Source: Lucifuga dentata
Lineage: Eukaryota > Chordata > Actinopteri > Ophidiiformes > Bythitidae
Direction: 5' to 3'
DNA: 64,000 bases
Assembly (NCBI GenBank): GCA_014773175.1
Contig: VXCM01000402.1
Span: forward strand, 401,458-465,457
Numbering within the stretch: the stretch's first letter is position 1; each line of letters opens with the position of its first letter. A program made the translations under genes and the position numbers. Under the pieces are notes generated by a model. It made no database searches. It saw only the letters and a list, made by a program, of their open reading frames with translations, and had not been told where the DNA came from. Below, piece by piece: positions 48,175 to 59,792 of this stretch.

Positions 48175-49026
48175 TACACTACAGGCCAGAAGTTTGAGGC
48201 TGACCCCAGATTTAAAAAAAAAAAAAAAAAAAANAAAAAAAAAAAAAAAAAAATCTTCAATACACTCTTTGTTTTACAATTTATTGCACAGGAAATGACA
48301 AAAATATATAAAATAAATGTAGCTAATTAATTTTCAAGTAGAATTTGTCAACAAGAGCTCATTCTGTAGCCACTCTGGCTACAGAATGATTTTTAATGAA
48401 GGCATCAGTCTGTATTAGTGCACTGACACTCCTGTTGTGTTCCAACTCCCTNATTTTTAATGAAGGCATCAGTCTGTATTAGTGCACTGACACTCCTGTT
48501 GTGTTCCAACTCCCTGCTCATGTGTTTTAACATTCTATTTAAGCTGCTGTCTGCCTTCTCCCACATCATTTTGGATTAACTTGCTACACAGTAAAACATG
48601 GGGGNGGTTGGGTTTGGGGGAAAGAGATCTGGAGAGTTGGTCTAAGTTAAAGGTATTATGAAGAAAGAGATTTACATTCCATCCTTCAAAGACACACGAT
48701 TCCATCCGGTTTATCAGAATTTCATTCTTCAACAGAACAATGATCCAAAACATTCATCAAGTGATGCCAAAATTACATCCATTCAAAAGAGAAGCAAAAG
48801 GTTTTATAATTCTGACTTGGTTTTTTACTTTGATGAAACCAAAGTCTGAGCCTGAAATGACTTCAAAGTGCTTTGATGTGACTAATTCTTCTTGAAAACT
48901 AATTACTTACATTTAATTTATGTGTTTTTGTCATTTCCTGTGCAATAAATTGTAAAACAAACAGTGTATTGATGATTTGTAAAAAGAAAATCTGGGAGTG
49001 GCCTCAAACTTCTGGCCTGTAGTGTA
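48175..49026 (+). mobile_element. Tc1-like transposon relic
   Basis: The element spans 48177-49024 between TA dinucleotides. Ends CACTACAGGCCAGAAGTTTG are inverted, and inverted similarity continues for more than 120 bp ('ACAATTTATTGCACAGGAAATGACAAAAA' and complement). Inside are broken transposase traces: 'AVKHGG' near 48595 and 'FILQQNNDPKHSS' at 48718-48756, matching the conserved Tc1 'F.QQDNDPKH' block. Most of the transposase is deleted and frames shift. The n at 48452 doubles a 63-bp block (48389-48451/48453-48515), and a further n lies at 48605 and in poly(A) at 48234. Confidence 0.85.
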
Positions 49027-49865
49027 GATTTACATCTCAACATAAACAACTGACCCAAATCTGATGTTTTGCTCATGTGGCGTTATTGGTTATGTTTTGT
49101 GAATATATAAAAAGGAAAAAAAGCACATGGAATTGATATGCTCACAACTGTTTTGTTCATATTCATATGGGAAGCTAAACCCTTTTTTTTCTTTTAATCT
49201 TTTTTTTTTTTTTTTTTNTTTTTTTTTTTTTTTTTGATGAGCATAAAATCTGACATACATACATAAAACAACAGACTTCATGACAGGTAGCCGACTCGTA
49301 GCAGTGATTATGCCTCAAACTTCGACTTATGTGAATATTTTGAAGATTATGTGAAGATTATGTGAATTTTTGTGATGGAATATAAGAAATAACGTGATGT
49401 CAGGAAGTCCAATAGCCCAATTTATGCAAAGAGCATTGCAGTATGTCATGCATGAAAAATGAAATGTGCTCCTTCAAGCTGAGTCTTCCACCAGACTTAA
49501 GCTTACTTCTGCTCTCCATTCATACATTCTCTCCCAGCCTCCTGTCTGCTGCTGAATATAAATGGAAAAATTTGGACGTTGCAGTCACACTCACTACTAC
49601 TGCTGCTGAAGTTACATTTTCATTCCAAGTGCTTCTTTCTGCTTTCACCCAGGAAATTATTTTATCCACAGTGCCTGGACATCTATCAGCTTCCTGGTGG
49701 ATGCGAAGTGGTTGCCTGTAGAGCGGATGCAGGTTTTATTGTGAATATCAAGGTGTGGTGGCCAGAATTGACAATCGCCATGACGATCCTGCTCTACCTG
49801 CCTCAGTCCTTTTCAGCCCCCACTTTTCCTTCTCCACATACACATTTTATATCATTTATTAATAT
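49027..49865. other. Unannotated, poly(T) n junction
   Basis: n at 49218 inside poly(T). Frames at 49443-49929 have no recognised domain. Confidence 0.45.
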
Positions 49866-50508
49866 GGAACTCCTTAGGGGTCATGTGAAAAAAAATAAAG
49901 TGGGTAAAAAAACAAACAAAAAAGGGTAATAAAAAAAAAAAAAAAANTTTCTCCTCGTTTTTTTCACTTTGTTTTTTTTTTTGTTTTTTTCTTCTGAAAC
50001 GTACTAAATAGATCAAAGCTACAGCACAGCAACAGAGCTGTTTTGCTGCTGTTTGAGGAAAGATTTTCATTAGGTAAATGCTAATGCTAACTAGCAGCTA
50101 ACGTGTCTGTGACTGTACCCACTACAAGTTCCGATGAAAAAACAAGTCAGTGAATAAAGTCACTAACTCACTACTACTTTTGACAGTGTTAGTGTTTGTC
50201 AGTTCCAACAGTGTATTTTTGTGCATTTATAATGGTTAATTCTTTACAAGAGTTGACTTAATTCAAACAGTAGTAAAACAACTCATTGCATCGCTGTAGC
50301 TTGGACTTGTTTTTAGTACGTTTCAGAAGAGAGAGAGAGAAAAATGAAGTGAAGCAAAAAAAAAAACCCAAAAAACCAAAAATAAAAAAATGAGGAAAAA
50401 AGAACAAAGAGAAAGAAAAATATTTTTAAACCTCCAACTGATTTTTNTTTTTTTTTTTTTTTTTTAACCCACTTTATTTTTTTTCACACATGACCCCTAA
50501 GGGGCTCC
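49866..50508. mobile_element. Family E foldback element, copy 2
   Basis: Starts GGAACTCCTTAGGGGTCATG and ends CATGACCCCTAAGGGGCTCC, flanked by AT on both sides. The middle ('TCACTAACTCACTACTACTTTTGACAGTGTTAGTG') is the complement of the middle of copy 1. n junctions in homopolymers lie at 49947 and 50447. Confidence 0.8.
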
Positions 50509-51133
50509 ATATATTAAACTACAAAGCAGTAAATACTTAAGGTATTGGGGTCAAACACACAGATACACACACACATTTGTGCTTTTTGTAGTCATTATAA
50601 GAGCTCGCAGCTGGATGTGCGTCACAGTAAACACATTCAAAACTGAGTCATGACTTCAACAATGCAGTTGTCTTGTGATAAGCAGGTCATTTGATGAATC
50701 AGGCCAATCACGGGTGATCCATAAACCAGGAGGGAGAAGTACATGCAGCACCCCACTCCACCCACTCCACTCCACCACCACCTCCTTCCCCTTCTTCCTC
50801 CCTCCCCACTAAACAAACAGTCTCACAGCTGACACGGAATAGCAGGAAGTGTGTCATAAAAGTTCTGGGAAAGTGGAAATGGTGAAAAAAGCGGTTTCAA
50901 ATGGTAAAAAAAAAAAAAATTCTCATGTATGAGACTCGGAGTGGATGTTGGTTTTCATGCCAAGCTACGCAATGTCAAGTTCATTTAACAGGAAGACAGG
51001 AGGCAGAATTCCATACGGAGCAGTAAAGGATTGAACCTTCAGGCCGCCGCTCACACTGACACTCACAGGTTTTGTTCTTTCGCTCAGGTGTCCTGTGAAA
51101 TCCGATCTTACCACATCTGGTGAACTAGGATAT

Positions 51134-51134
<1 letters not shown>
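50509..51134. other. Unannotated sequence
   Basis: Pyrimidine/CCACC-rich patch near 50750-50810. Nothing else recognised. Confidence 0.5.

Positions 51135-51165
<31 letters not shown>
51135..51165. repeat. (GT)n microsatellite
   Basis: About 15 GT units. Confidence 0.95.
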
Positions 51166-51167
<2 letters not shown>

Positions 51168-53669
51168 GGGAGATGAGTGGGTGTACATCTGTACAAAGAT
51201 AATATGTTCAGTAAGATCAGATCAGTACAAAGGCTGAAATTTTCACATTTATGCAAGGTGCCAATAACTGAGAATTTGGGCTAATGTGCATCCATTTTTA
51301 CAATTATTTGTTTAAATTTATTTAAATTATGAAAATTATAAAAACATTTAAAAATATTTAACATTAGTGCATGAACATCTGCATACACATCTAGGTCTGC
51401 AGTTGCAATTTAGAATTTCAGCTAATATTTATCTGTATTTAAGTAAAAAAAAATAATGTATTAATTTATTTGTTTAAAAATATTTACAACTATTTTAAAT
51501 TATGCTTAAAAATGTTTCAAATAGAAAATCAATCAGCATGAAGAATTCGTGGGGCAATAAAACTTTGACACAAAGACGATTGGTGGTACAAAAACATTTA
51601 ATAAGTATCAGAAGTATTTAATTATTAATTAATTAAGTATTTATTATGTATTATCAGAAGATCATCTGCCTGGAGCTCAGAGGAGGAGTGGATATGATGA
51701 ACCAGTCAGCAATTTATCAACGAAAAAACTCATTCCCCTTTAGGACGTATCCAAGATGAGCAATGCCTTACATTGGAGCCTAAAAATAAAGTTCAATACT
51801 CTTTACCTGACTGCGTTCAGTGAGAAATGTTTGGCAAGGCAAAAAAAAAATCATAAATCAGGTAGCATTCCATGTGCCGCGATTGGACAAGACAACACTA
51901 GTGCGTGAACTTGTTTACTGCTGCAGAGAAAAGAGCCAAAGAAAATATGTTTACATGCCAATTACAACAGCGACCTGCCAGCTCAGGGCTTCCAGCTACT
52001 CCCAGCGGCCGTTTTTGATGCCATACTTTCAGTGTAATCATTAAATAGACATGGCCCTTCATTTTTACAATATGAGCAAAGCAATACTCCAACAAAAGCT
52101 AAACACAGAATCAAGCTGGAGATACCAAGACTGAAGTCATTTATTGCTTAATTATTGCTTTGAAGTTGACTGAATGCTCAGCAGAATGGAAATGCCAAGG
52201 AGTGCAAATGTGCCATCACACACACGCGCACACACATGCTTTTACTGCTAAGACGCCTTCAGACATACAAGTGCAAATTACAACACAAGTTTTACTGCAG
52301 TGTAACACAGTAAAACAGCTTGAAAGATCCTATTCAGTGGATGGTTTATACTTTGTCATTTGTTTAGTAGAATGAGGGAAGAATGAAGGGATGATGTCCC
52401 AGTCTCCCTGCAGAGGGCCTTCAGACGTCCCGTCAGAAGGAACGCTGTCATCTTTGTAACCTGAAACTGTTTGTTTGTGTTGCATCTTCACAGGAATGAA
52501 GGACAGCCGACTGTCTCCTGATGGCTCGTCGTCGTCTTGTAACCGGCCTGATTGACAAATGTGTTTTGAGACTAAATAAGAAAGTGGTGTAAGCGGGCCC
52601 CGTCGCACAGCTGGGTACCGCTGCCATTCCCAGCTTCATTGAGAAATATGAGTCTTTGATGATGGTAATTGTTTTTGGCATGTTTTGTTGCTAAGGATCC
52701 TTTCTTCCTGTTCCCTCATTGCCAAAGCATGTCTCTTTTCTTAATATGACACATAATCAGACAAAAGCACTTTCTGCAAGTACAAGCGCAGTCAAAGCTC
52801 AGCCAGCTGACACTATTAGAGTGGAATGTAATTACTTGAATGCATATTTTCATACAGTCTTGAATAAATACAATGCTTTAATTGAAGGCTTGTATTTTGT
52901 ACACTTGCACACAGAGATTTGCTTTCTCATCAAAAACAGACGTCAAAGTGTGACTGTTCACATGTTATTCTGTCTGCTGTCAGAGGTGTGTGTGTGTGGC
53001 CCTCTGAAGTCAGTATGCATCAATATGATTGTCAAACAAGGATCAAGCATTTGCCCATGGCAAAAATCATGCATGTAGCTTCCAGTTTAAGTCTATAATC
53101 ACACAGTAAAGGAAAAATATAAAACTGCTGGTGTTATTATTATGCTTGGTTTCACGCCATTTTGTAGATGCCACCCAGAAACAAAGGGCACGGGTGGTCA
53201 TTTGAACTATTAAGGTTGATGTATACCTGATTTTAGGCTTTATTTATTTTAGGCAGTGTTGCTCACATACTCATTTACGTACAATCTGTAAATACTATGT
53301 CCACTAGAGGTTAGTGTAAGGGCCGATAATAATCATATAATAATAATCAATTGTCGGCACCAGAATGTTCTCACTTTGTTCATCACTGTGAAATATTTGT
53401 TCACCTGCTTCTTGCTGATCGTGCTTCTCCATCAAAAAAAATTCGGTTCTCAAGCCGATTCCATTCTGTATCCATGGAACCAAAGTGCCATCTAGTGATC
53501 AGTGAAAACAAGCAAGATGGTGGCCCACGTTGTTTGTAAGCTTTTATCATCTTATTAAAAGTATTTAATTCAATCCAACAGAGCTACACACACTTTGACT
53601 TCTCCATGTTGTTCACTTTTACAAAGGTGGAATACCACACACTAACTTATGATGTCATTATGATTCCCA
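51166..53669. other. Unannotated sequence
   Basis: Largely high-complexity sequence free of recognised repeats. The frames at 52330-52681 (minus) and 52719-53078 (plus) are unremarkable. No gene call is justified. Confidence 0.45.
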
Positions 53670-53792
53670 CTTTAGGTCATGCTATTTTCTAGTTCCAAAC
53701 GGGAACAATTTTTTTTTTTTTTTCAAAACCNCTTTAGGTCATGCTATTTTCTAGTTCCAAACGGGAACAATTTTTTTTTTTTTTTCAAAACC
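53670..53792. repeat. 61-bp exact repeat around n 53731 (assembly)
   Basis: 53670-53730 recurs at 53732-53792. Confidence 0.85.
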
Positions 53793-54417
53793 AAAATCAT
53801 AATTAATTTTTGGTTGAAATTCTCTAAAAGATTCCAAATTAGGCTGCTTTTGGAAGGAACCTGTTCTGCACTGATCCAGTTTAAAAGCATTCATGTTTTT
53901 GCAAGATTTAAAGCTGCTTCTTTGACATTTCTACCAAACCCCGTGTTAAATTGTACCAAGGATAAGATGGTCCTTCCCAGCAAACACGCAAATACAAAAC
54001 ATTGTATAGTATTTACCCACTATTTAAAAAGATCTGATGCAGCAATGGAAGTCTTTCTGTGAAGAGGAAGAGACATAAGAGACGGAATTCATTTTTCTCC
54101 TTCCTGCTTCTTTGTATATCTCTAGTGCCAAGATAACTAATTCAATGCATTCATGAGGATGATGTTAGAGGTAGCATCCAACAGAGTGCTGTTCTGCATC
54201 TTATCAAGAGTTAAGAAAAAAACACCACAATGTCAGTTTTATAAAAACGTGAGAACTTTTATGACAATATGGGAATTAATTACTCAGGGGAGTTGTCCTG
54301 TACTAATCTCACTTGACCAAAATGTCCTGAATACATTTTCTATGAACAGTTCGTTGATTTAAAACCAAACAATTCCTACAGATTCCTGTCTGAACTCTGA
54401 CCTCCACAACAGGTGAG
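53793..54417. other. Unannotated sequence
   Basis: Nothing recognised. Confidence 0.5.
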
Positions 54418-54440
54418 CTAACCCTAACCCTAAACCCTTA
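54418..54440. repeat. Interstitial telomere-like (CCCTAA)n
   Basis: 'CTAACCCTAACCCTAAACCC' is about three and a half CCCTAA units with one extra A. Confidence 0.75.
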
Positions 54441-54497
54441 GGTCCAGAGTAGGAACTGTTCACATTCTCAATGCACCTCAACTATGTGAAGATTATA

Positions 54498-54670
54498 GAA
54501 TTTTTTTTTGTTTTTTTTACCTTTATTTTACCAGGTAGATCTCATTGAGATAAAAATCTCTTTTTCAGGAGACCTCGCCGAGACGGCAGCATGAAAAAAA
54601 CAATAGCAAACCACAATATAACATAACAGCCACAATAAATATCACACAATTACAAGTTTCAACAACAATA
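54498..54670 (-). pseudogene. LINE 3' end (minus strand), distal part
   Basis: Read on the minus strand, 'GGTCTCCTGAAAAAGAGATT', 'TTATCTCAATGAGATCTACC' and 'TGGTAAAATAAAGGT' form the familiar fish LINE 3' terminus. It is separated from its coding part by the pogo-like insertion. Confidence 0.7.
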
Positions 54671-55091
54671 CAGGCAGTCCCTGGGTTACAGACGAGTTCC
54701 GTGCCCACGGCTCTTCGGAAGTCTGAACAGTTACAGAAGGTGCATATCTGGCATATATATTTTTACCTTTCTATGAATAAGAAACATTAAAGAAACACTT
54801 CCAGATATCCTAAAACATCGTAAACTTAATGGAGAGAGAGAGAGAGAGAGAGAGCAAGAGAGAGAGAGAATGTGTGTNTATTAAACATGTATAACACTCT
54901 CGCTCCTTGATGTCTTGCATGTTGGAAGAGGCATTCTTCTGTTGTTTTGACGTGCGTCGTAAAGTAGCGCTATTATTACGAATCATTGTATGTAACTCAA
55001 ATTTTTAATTTAATAGGCTTAATGGCAGTCCGTTCATAAGTACAAGTGGTTCGTAAGTCGGACGTTGTTCGTAAGTCGGGGACTGCCTGTA
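54669..55091. mobile_element. pogo/Tigger-like MITE, copy 2
   Basis: The element spans 54671-55089 between TA dinucleotides. The ends are CAGGCAGTCCCTGGGTTAC and, in complement, CAGGCAGTCCCCGACTTACG. It shares 'CATTGTATGTAACTC(A/G)AATTTTTAATTTAA' with 33301-33675. A (GA)n run (54833-54869) and an n at 54878 lie inside. Confidence 0.85.
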
Positions 55092-55785
55092 CAGCAAAGG
55101 GTTTCTCCAAAAAAATACAGTTATTCTGAGTGTTCATCCTGACAGACGTAAAAACAAAGATGCTGACCGATGGTGCCAATTTCCTGTTTTTTTTAATATT
55201 GACTTAAATTCCCTAAAAGTCGTTAAGTCAGTTAGTTTCAAGTCCTGTAGATTGTTCCATGTGGAGGGCGCATCATATTTAAAAGCCCAATTCTGTCCTG
55301 ACCTGAGGAAAGTCAGCTGTAGACTATCATGAGAGCGGCGGCCATATTGACTTTGGGTTTTGGCTGATATGTATTTAGGTAAGGAGGGACTAGACCAAGA
55401 AGGGATTTGTAGATGAAATTCAGCCAGTGGAAGCACCTGCATACATACAGCAACAGACATCCAGCTTTGACATATAATGTAGAGCGGTGCATAAGATATT
55501 TACAGCCGGTAATAAAGCAGAGCAGAGTGATATACAGAATCCAGAAATCTTAGATACTGGGCAGAGGCATTCTTATATAAAATGTTGCCATAGTCTAATA
55601 CAGGCAGGAAAGTTGCTGACACAAGGTATTTCCTTCCCTGAAAGGAGAAGAAGGATCTGTTCCTGATAAAGAAGCTTAATTTTGCTTTCAGCTTAGTAAG
55701 GTTTTGAATGTGATGTTTGAAAGATAACGTTGATCGATGTAAATACCTAAGTATTTGATTTGAAATAAGATAGCAGCATCAAATG
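55092..55785 (-). pseudogene. LINE reverse transcriptase C-terminus (minus strand)
   Basis: Read in complement with several frame changes: 'IKYLGIYID' near 55740, 'HRSTLYVKAGC', 'HWLNFIYKSLLGLVPPYL' and, in the frame 55460-55134, 'WAFKYDAPSTWNNLQDLKL' with 'FREFKSILKK'. These are the C-terminal blocks of a widespread fish LINE reverse transcriptase. It is broken by stops and truncated upstream. Confidence 0.75.
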
Positions 55786-56649
55786 TAAGCAGAAGCAAGT
55801 ACGACAGCCAAAACATCCACAGCAGAAGGAATGGAGGAAATCTGTTTTCCATCTTCTGCAAAGGTCTTGAAAACTTGCTGTTGTTTTGATGAGTTAAAGA
55901 TAGTTCTCAGTTCGGCTCTAATGAACTCTGGAGTGGTTTATTTGTGGTCTGAACATGACTACACAGCAATCTATTGATCTATTGATTGATCTAGAGACAG
56001 AGATGGCTTGCTGTTCCTGGTTAACGTTAAGGAAACAATCCCTTTGATTAGAAGATCCAACAGATGCTGTAAAAAGGTGGTAACAGATAACGCTTAGCGA
56101 GCACGTCTTCAGATGCACATGTTGAAGGTTAGCATATGCGTTGAGTTTGTGCTCCATTCTCCTGTTCGGCTGCAGCACATCTTCTTTGAATGATGTGTAG
56201 TAAAATACACCAACATGTGGTTTTCCACACGTCTTAAAGTCAAATTCAGTTTCTGCTGCTGTAGTTTTCTTGGATTATGGCCCAAATGATGACTGTGACT
56301 TGGAAAGTATCCCAATTCCATCTATGATTCATGTGAATTCGTTATCTTGGCATAGTGAACTTTTTCCTGTTTTGGTTTTTATCCTCCTGCCCTCAGGCAT
56401 TACTGACCAATGAGTACAGCAAATGTTCTCAAGTGACTGTTTTGGCTTTGATTGGATGTTTTCCTGTGTGAAACTAAACCAAACTGAGCAGTAAATGCAA
56501 CATTGGAACAATTTAGTCCCTAATTTGGACCAAAGCAAACAGACTACAGGTGTGAAAACGTCCTAACAAATACCCCCCAAGCCCCCAGACTGCCCCTGCT
56601 CCTTCATACTTGCCCTTCTCCATCATATCAGCTTTTCCTCTCCTGTCAG
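55786..56649. other. Unannotated sequence
   Basis: Nothing recognised. A pyrimidine-rich stretch precedes the candidate exon. Confidence 0.45.
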
Positions 56650-56692
56650 CCAGAGAATCATGATGGAGCAGCAGACTGAGAGGAGGAGACAG
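56650..56692 (+). CDS. Candidate 43-bp host exon (tentative)
   Basis: A pyrimidine-rich tract ending TCCTGTCAG sits just before it, and GTTAGT follows directly, so both splice borders match consensus. One frame is open throughout and reads QRIMMEQQTERRRQ, polar and charged. If real it would be a short internal exon of a gene whose other exons lie outside the window or are unrecognised, and 43 bp means it shifts phase. Such patterns also arise by chance in 64 kb. I do not recognise the peptide. Confidence 0.2.
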
Positions 56693-56956
56693 GTTAGTAA
56701 TATGTGTTCCCTTTGGCCTCACATCTGCCTCTTAATGGCACTTCACAGCAGTAATGGTGCTGGGGTTAATGTTAATGTGGAACCGACTGTGTGTGTGCAC
56801 GTGTGTGTGAGTGTGTGTGTGTGTGTGAGGTTGGTCCGTCCTTCATCCCTGGAGCTGTAGCTCTTTATCAGCCTCTCTCCCTCTCTCTGAAAAGGTTTAT
56901 GGATGGCAGCCGACAGCCCTGCTGTATGCCACGAGACCGACTCAAGCCGTGGCATC
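56693..56956. other. Unannotated, GT-rich patch
   Basis: A GT-rich stretch at about 56788-56828. Nothing else seen. Confidence 0.5.
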
Positions 56957-57002
<46 letters not shown>

Positions 57003-57003
57003 N

Positions 57004-57061
<58 letters not shown>
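56957..57061. repeat. (CT)n joined to (CA)n at an n
   Basis: About 20 CT units, n at 57003, then about 28 CA units. Whether the two arrays are truly adjacent depends on the n. Confidence 0.9.
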
Positions 57062-57063
<2 letters not shown>

Positions 57064-57329
57064 CTGTGATTTACAAGCATGATAACCTGTGAGCCACAGC
57101 TTTAAGAGACGAGGTCTGAGCTGCTATTGATCCAGCATTTGATGGTTTTGGGTTTACAGGCTGCTCCAGTTGAAGTAAAGTTCCTGACATCTCACCTTCT
57201 GAGCAGAGGCTGATGTGTGAGTAATATAACGAGTCTGGATAGTTGGTCTTACATCATACATCAGCGACTTCATCTCATAGATAAGAAATCTGTTTGCGCT
57301 CGGCATGTTCCTTGCTATTATATCTGGGT
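57062..57329. other. Unannotated sequence
   Basis: May include older LINE sequence upstream of the next entry, too diverged to read. Confidence 0.4.
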
Positions 57330-58060
57330 GTTCTTGATAACAATCTTTGAACCCCACGCAGATGCCATCTCAAAAAAAAAGTACAACAGCGTCTTTTCTT
57401 TTTGAGAAAAATGAACTCCTTTAATGTTTGTACTACAATGATGACACTTTTTTATAGACGTTTTATTGAATCCATTTTAACCTTCTGTGTCGTAGCCTGG
57501 TATGGAAAACTTAACCTGTCCAATAAAAACACACTTGGAAGCCTTGTTAAAGTGGCAAGCAAGATTTGTGGAGTGAGTCACATTTCTAATAAGCAGGTTC
57601 TTAGGATGGCTAATTCCATTTTGGATTGTTCTGATCACCCCTGCAGAAGGAGTTTGAGCTCCTGCCTTCTGGCCACCGTTTTAGGCTGCCCGCTAGGAGG
57701 ACTAAGAGACATAAGATCTCCTTTGTTTCTGTGGCTATCGATAGGCTTAACAGGAATCAGCCCTTTTACATTTATATGAGTTTTCATGACATTTATGTTA
57801 ATTTGTTGTCTCTATTTTTGATTTGTTGGCTCTGCTTTTTAATGCTTTTTTGTCTTTTTGTTTTTTGTTGTTATGACTGTNTGATTTGTTGGCTCTGCTT
57901 TTTAATGCTTTTTTGTCTTTTTGTTTTTTGTTGTTATGACTGTCTGGCTGCAGATGTTTGTATTTTTGATGTGGTGGCCCTGGCTGCAAACCAAATTTCC
58001 CCTAGTGGGACAATACAAACATCAACTGTGTTCTCAGAAATTTTAAAGAAAGCATATTGA
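57330..58060 (+). pseudogene. LINE ORF C-terminus and 3' end
   Basis: 'EPHADAISKK' runs into a poly(A) frameshift, then 'VQQRLFFLRKMNSFNVCTT', 'FYRRFIESILTF', 'VKVASKICGV' and 'DHP...', the C-terminal end of a fish LINE reverse transcriptase. The 3' untranslated end reads 'AACCAAATTTCCCCTAGTGGGACAATA', the usual terminus of this family. The n at 57881 doubles a 62-bp block (57819-57880/57882-57943). Confidence 0.8.
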
Positions 58061-58565
58061 TTTTTAGCTCCAACACAAAAGCAACTGTTGCTTCCTTAAT
58101 GGTGGTTTCCCAGATAATCAGGTGTTTTTTTGTTGGTTTTTTTTTGTTTTGTTTTTTTTTTTACAAATTACTTGGCTGAGTTTGAGCAAAACGCAGTCAA
58201 ACTCATTTCTTATTAAAACTTTATGAGTAATAAATACCTGAACTGTTCATCTACTGCTATTTTACCCCATCCGCCTTGGAACCGGATCCAAAGGCCATCT
58301 GGCTCGTTCTTTATTCTCCCAAATTGATCTACCACTCAGCTAAGCCTCCCCACACACAATATATATGACTTCACCCTCCCATTCTACAGTTAACCCACAG
58401 CAAATCAGCCATTTACGTTTGGGAGCTCCGCCAAAGCTATATCTTAGAACAAAAAGAGAGGGAGCAAGGTGAAAATTTGGTGTATGACTAAAAGCTTTGG
58501 CTCACACCCAGCTGAATAGTCAGAATTAAGGTAGCTAACTGCTCTGGATGTGTGAGTTTAGATGG
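58061..58565. other. Unannotated sequence
   Basis: Nothing recognised. Confidence 0.5.
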
Positions 58566-58566
58566 T

Positions 58567-58612
<46 letters not shown>

Positions 58613-58620
58613 TGTGTGTG
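58566..58620. repeat. (GT)n microsatellite
   Basis: About 27 units with one CT interruption. Confidence 0.95.
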
Positions 58621-59180
58621 TTTCCCAGCTACCTGGTGTCTAGTTTCAGTATTCACACTGATGGGAGGAAATGCTGATTTAATTTCAGCCTCCTCTGAGT
58701 GCTTCACAAACCTCCTTTGGATCCTTGATTTACTACCCAGGGTACTTTGAGATAATACCATGTGACCGGGGCACATTAGCGAAAGAGCATGTAAAGTAAC
58801 ATTCAGGATCATATTCTACTGTAGGAAATACAAGTGATTCATAAACAGGAGTGAAGGAGATGTTTAAGGTTTCAAACTGATGGGCCCTGGAGTTAAAGTC
58901 TGCACACCAGTTTATTTCTGCCAATACTAAAAGCAAGAAAAAACAAAACTCAAAAATGGTAGAAAAAACATTTTTTCCATCATCTTTCAAAAGAAAAAAA
59001 AAAAAAAAANAAAAAAAAAAAAAACAAGAAACAAAACTGATGCTAATTTCTAGAAATTTTTTAATTAAGAAAATAAGACTTTCAGGACTCAGTAAGACCT
59101 GATTAGATATCATCCTTTTGTCTAATTCCCGAATCAATCAGTTTTCTCAATCAGTGTTTGAGAAAATCAGTGTTTGGGTT
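58621..59180. other. Unannotated, poly(A) n junction
   Basis: n at 59010 in poly(A). Nothing else recognised. Confidence 0.5.
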
Positions 59181-59792
59181 TTAAAGGACCATACCTTCCA
59201 TTTTGCATGTTTGAGCCTAATATATTCAATTTTCATACACATAAGGTTACTGACAATCATTTCCCAAAGGATAAAACCGTATTTCAGCTTTCCTGATATT
59301 TTGTGAAATCTCTTAATCTTTCAAAATCAAATATTCAAGCAATACAGCCACCTTAAAAATCAATGTTTCACCTGCTAATAGTTACGCAGCCTTATGAAGT
59401 CACGGTCCTTTAAATTTTTCCATAAACGCAGGTCTTCTTTTGGGACTATATTCCCTGGTGGAGGCATACATTCACTCCACACTTTTTATTGCGCTTAAAC
59501 ACTAAAATTACGTAACTTCCAAAAAAAAACAAAACAAAAAAAAACCAAAACCTGAATTATTGTCTTGTTGGTGATGATGGATTATCTATCCCAAGAACGT
59601 TTCAAGTATCAGCAAGTTGATTTTAATAGCATACCAGAATGAACTGAAACCAATGGCGGTCTGGAAGGTAGGAAACTTTTTTTAATTTATTGTCAGTAGT
59701 ATGCTTTGGGAAATGATTGTAAGTAATATTACATGTATGAAAATTCAATATATTAGGCTCAAACATGCAAAATGAACGATATGGTCCTTTAA
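59181..59792. mobile_element. TTAA MITE family 1, full copy
   Basis: The element spans 59185-59788 between TTAA (59181-59184) and TTAA (59789-59792), starting AGGACCATACCTTCC and ending ATATGGTCCT. Reads as the complement of 12068-12648 in the middle ('AAAATCAAATATTCAAGCAA'). Confidence 0.88.

Noticed and set aside
56743..57069. Frames made of repeated Val-Cys, His-Thr, Leu-Ser or Arg-Glu
   Set aside because: They are translations of CA, CT and GA microsatellites.
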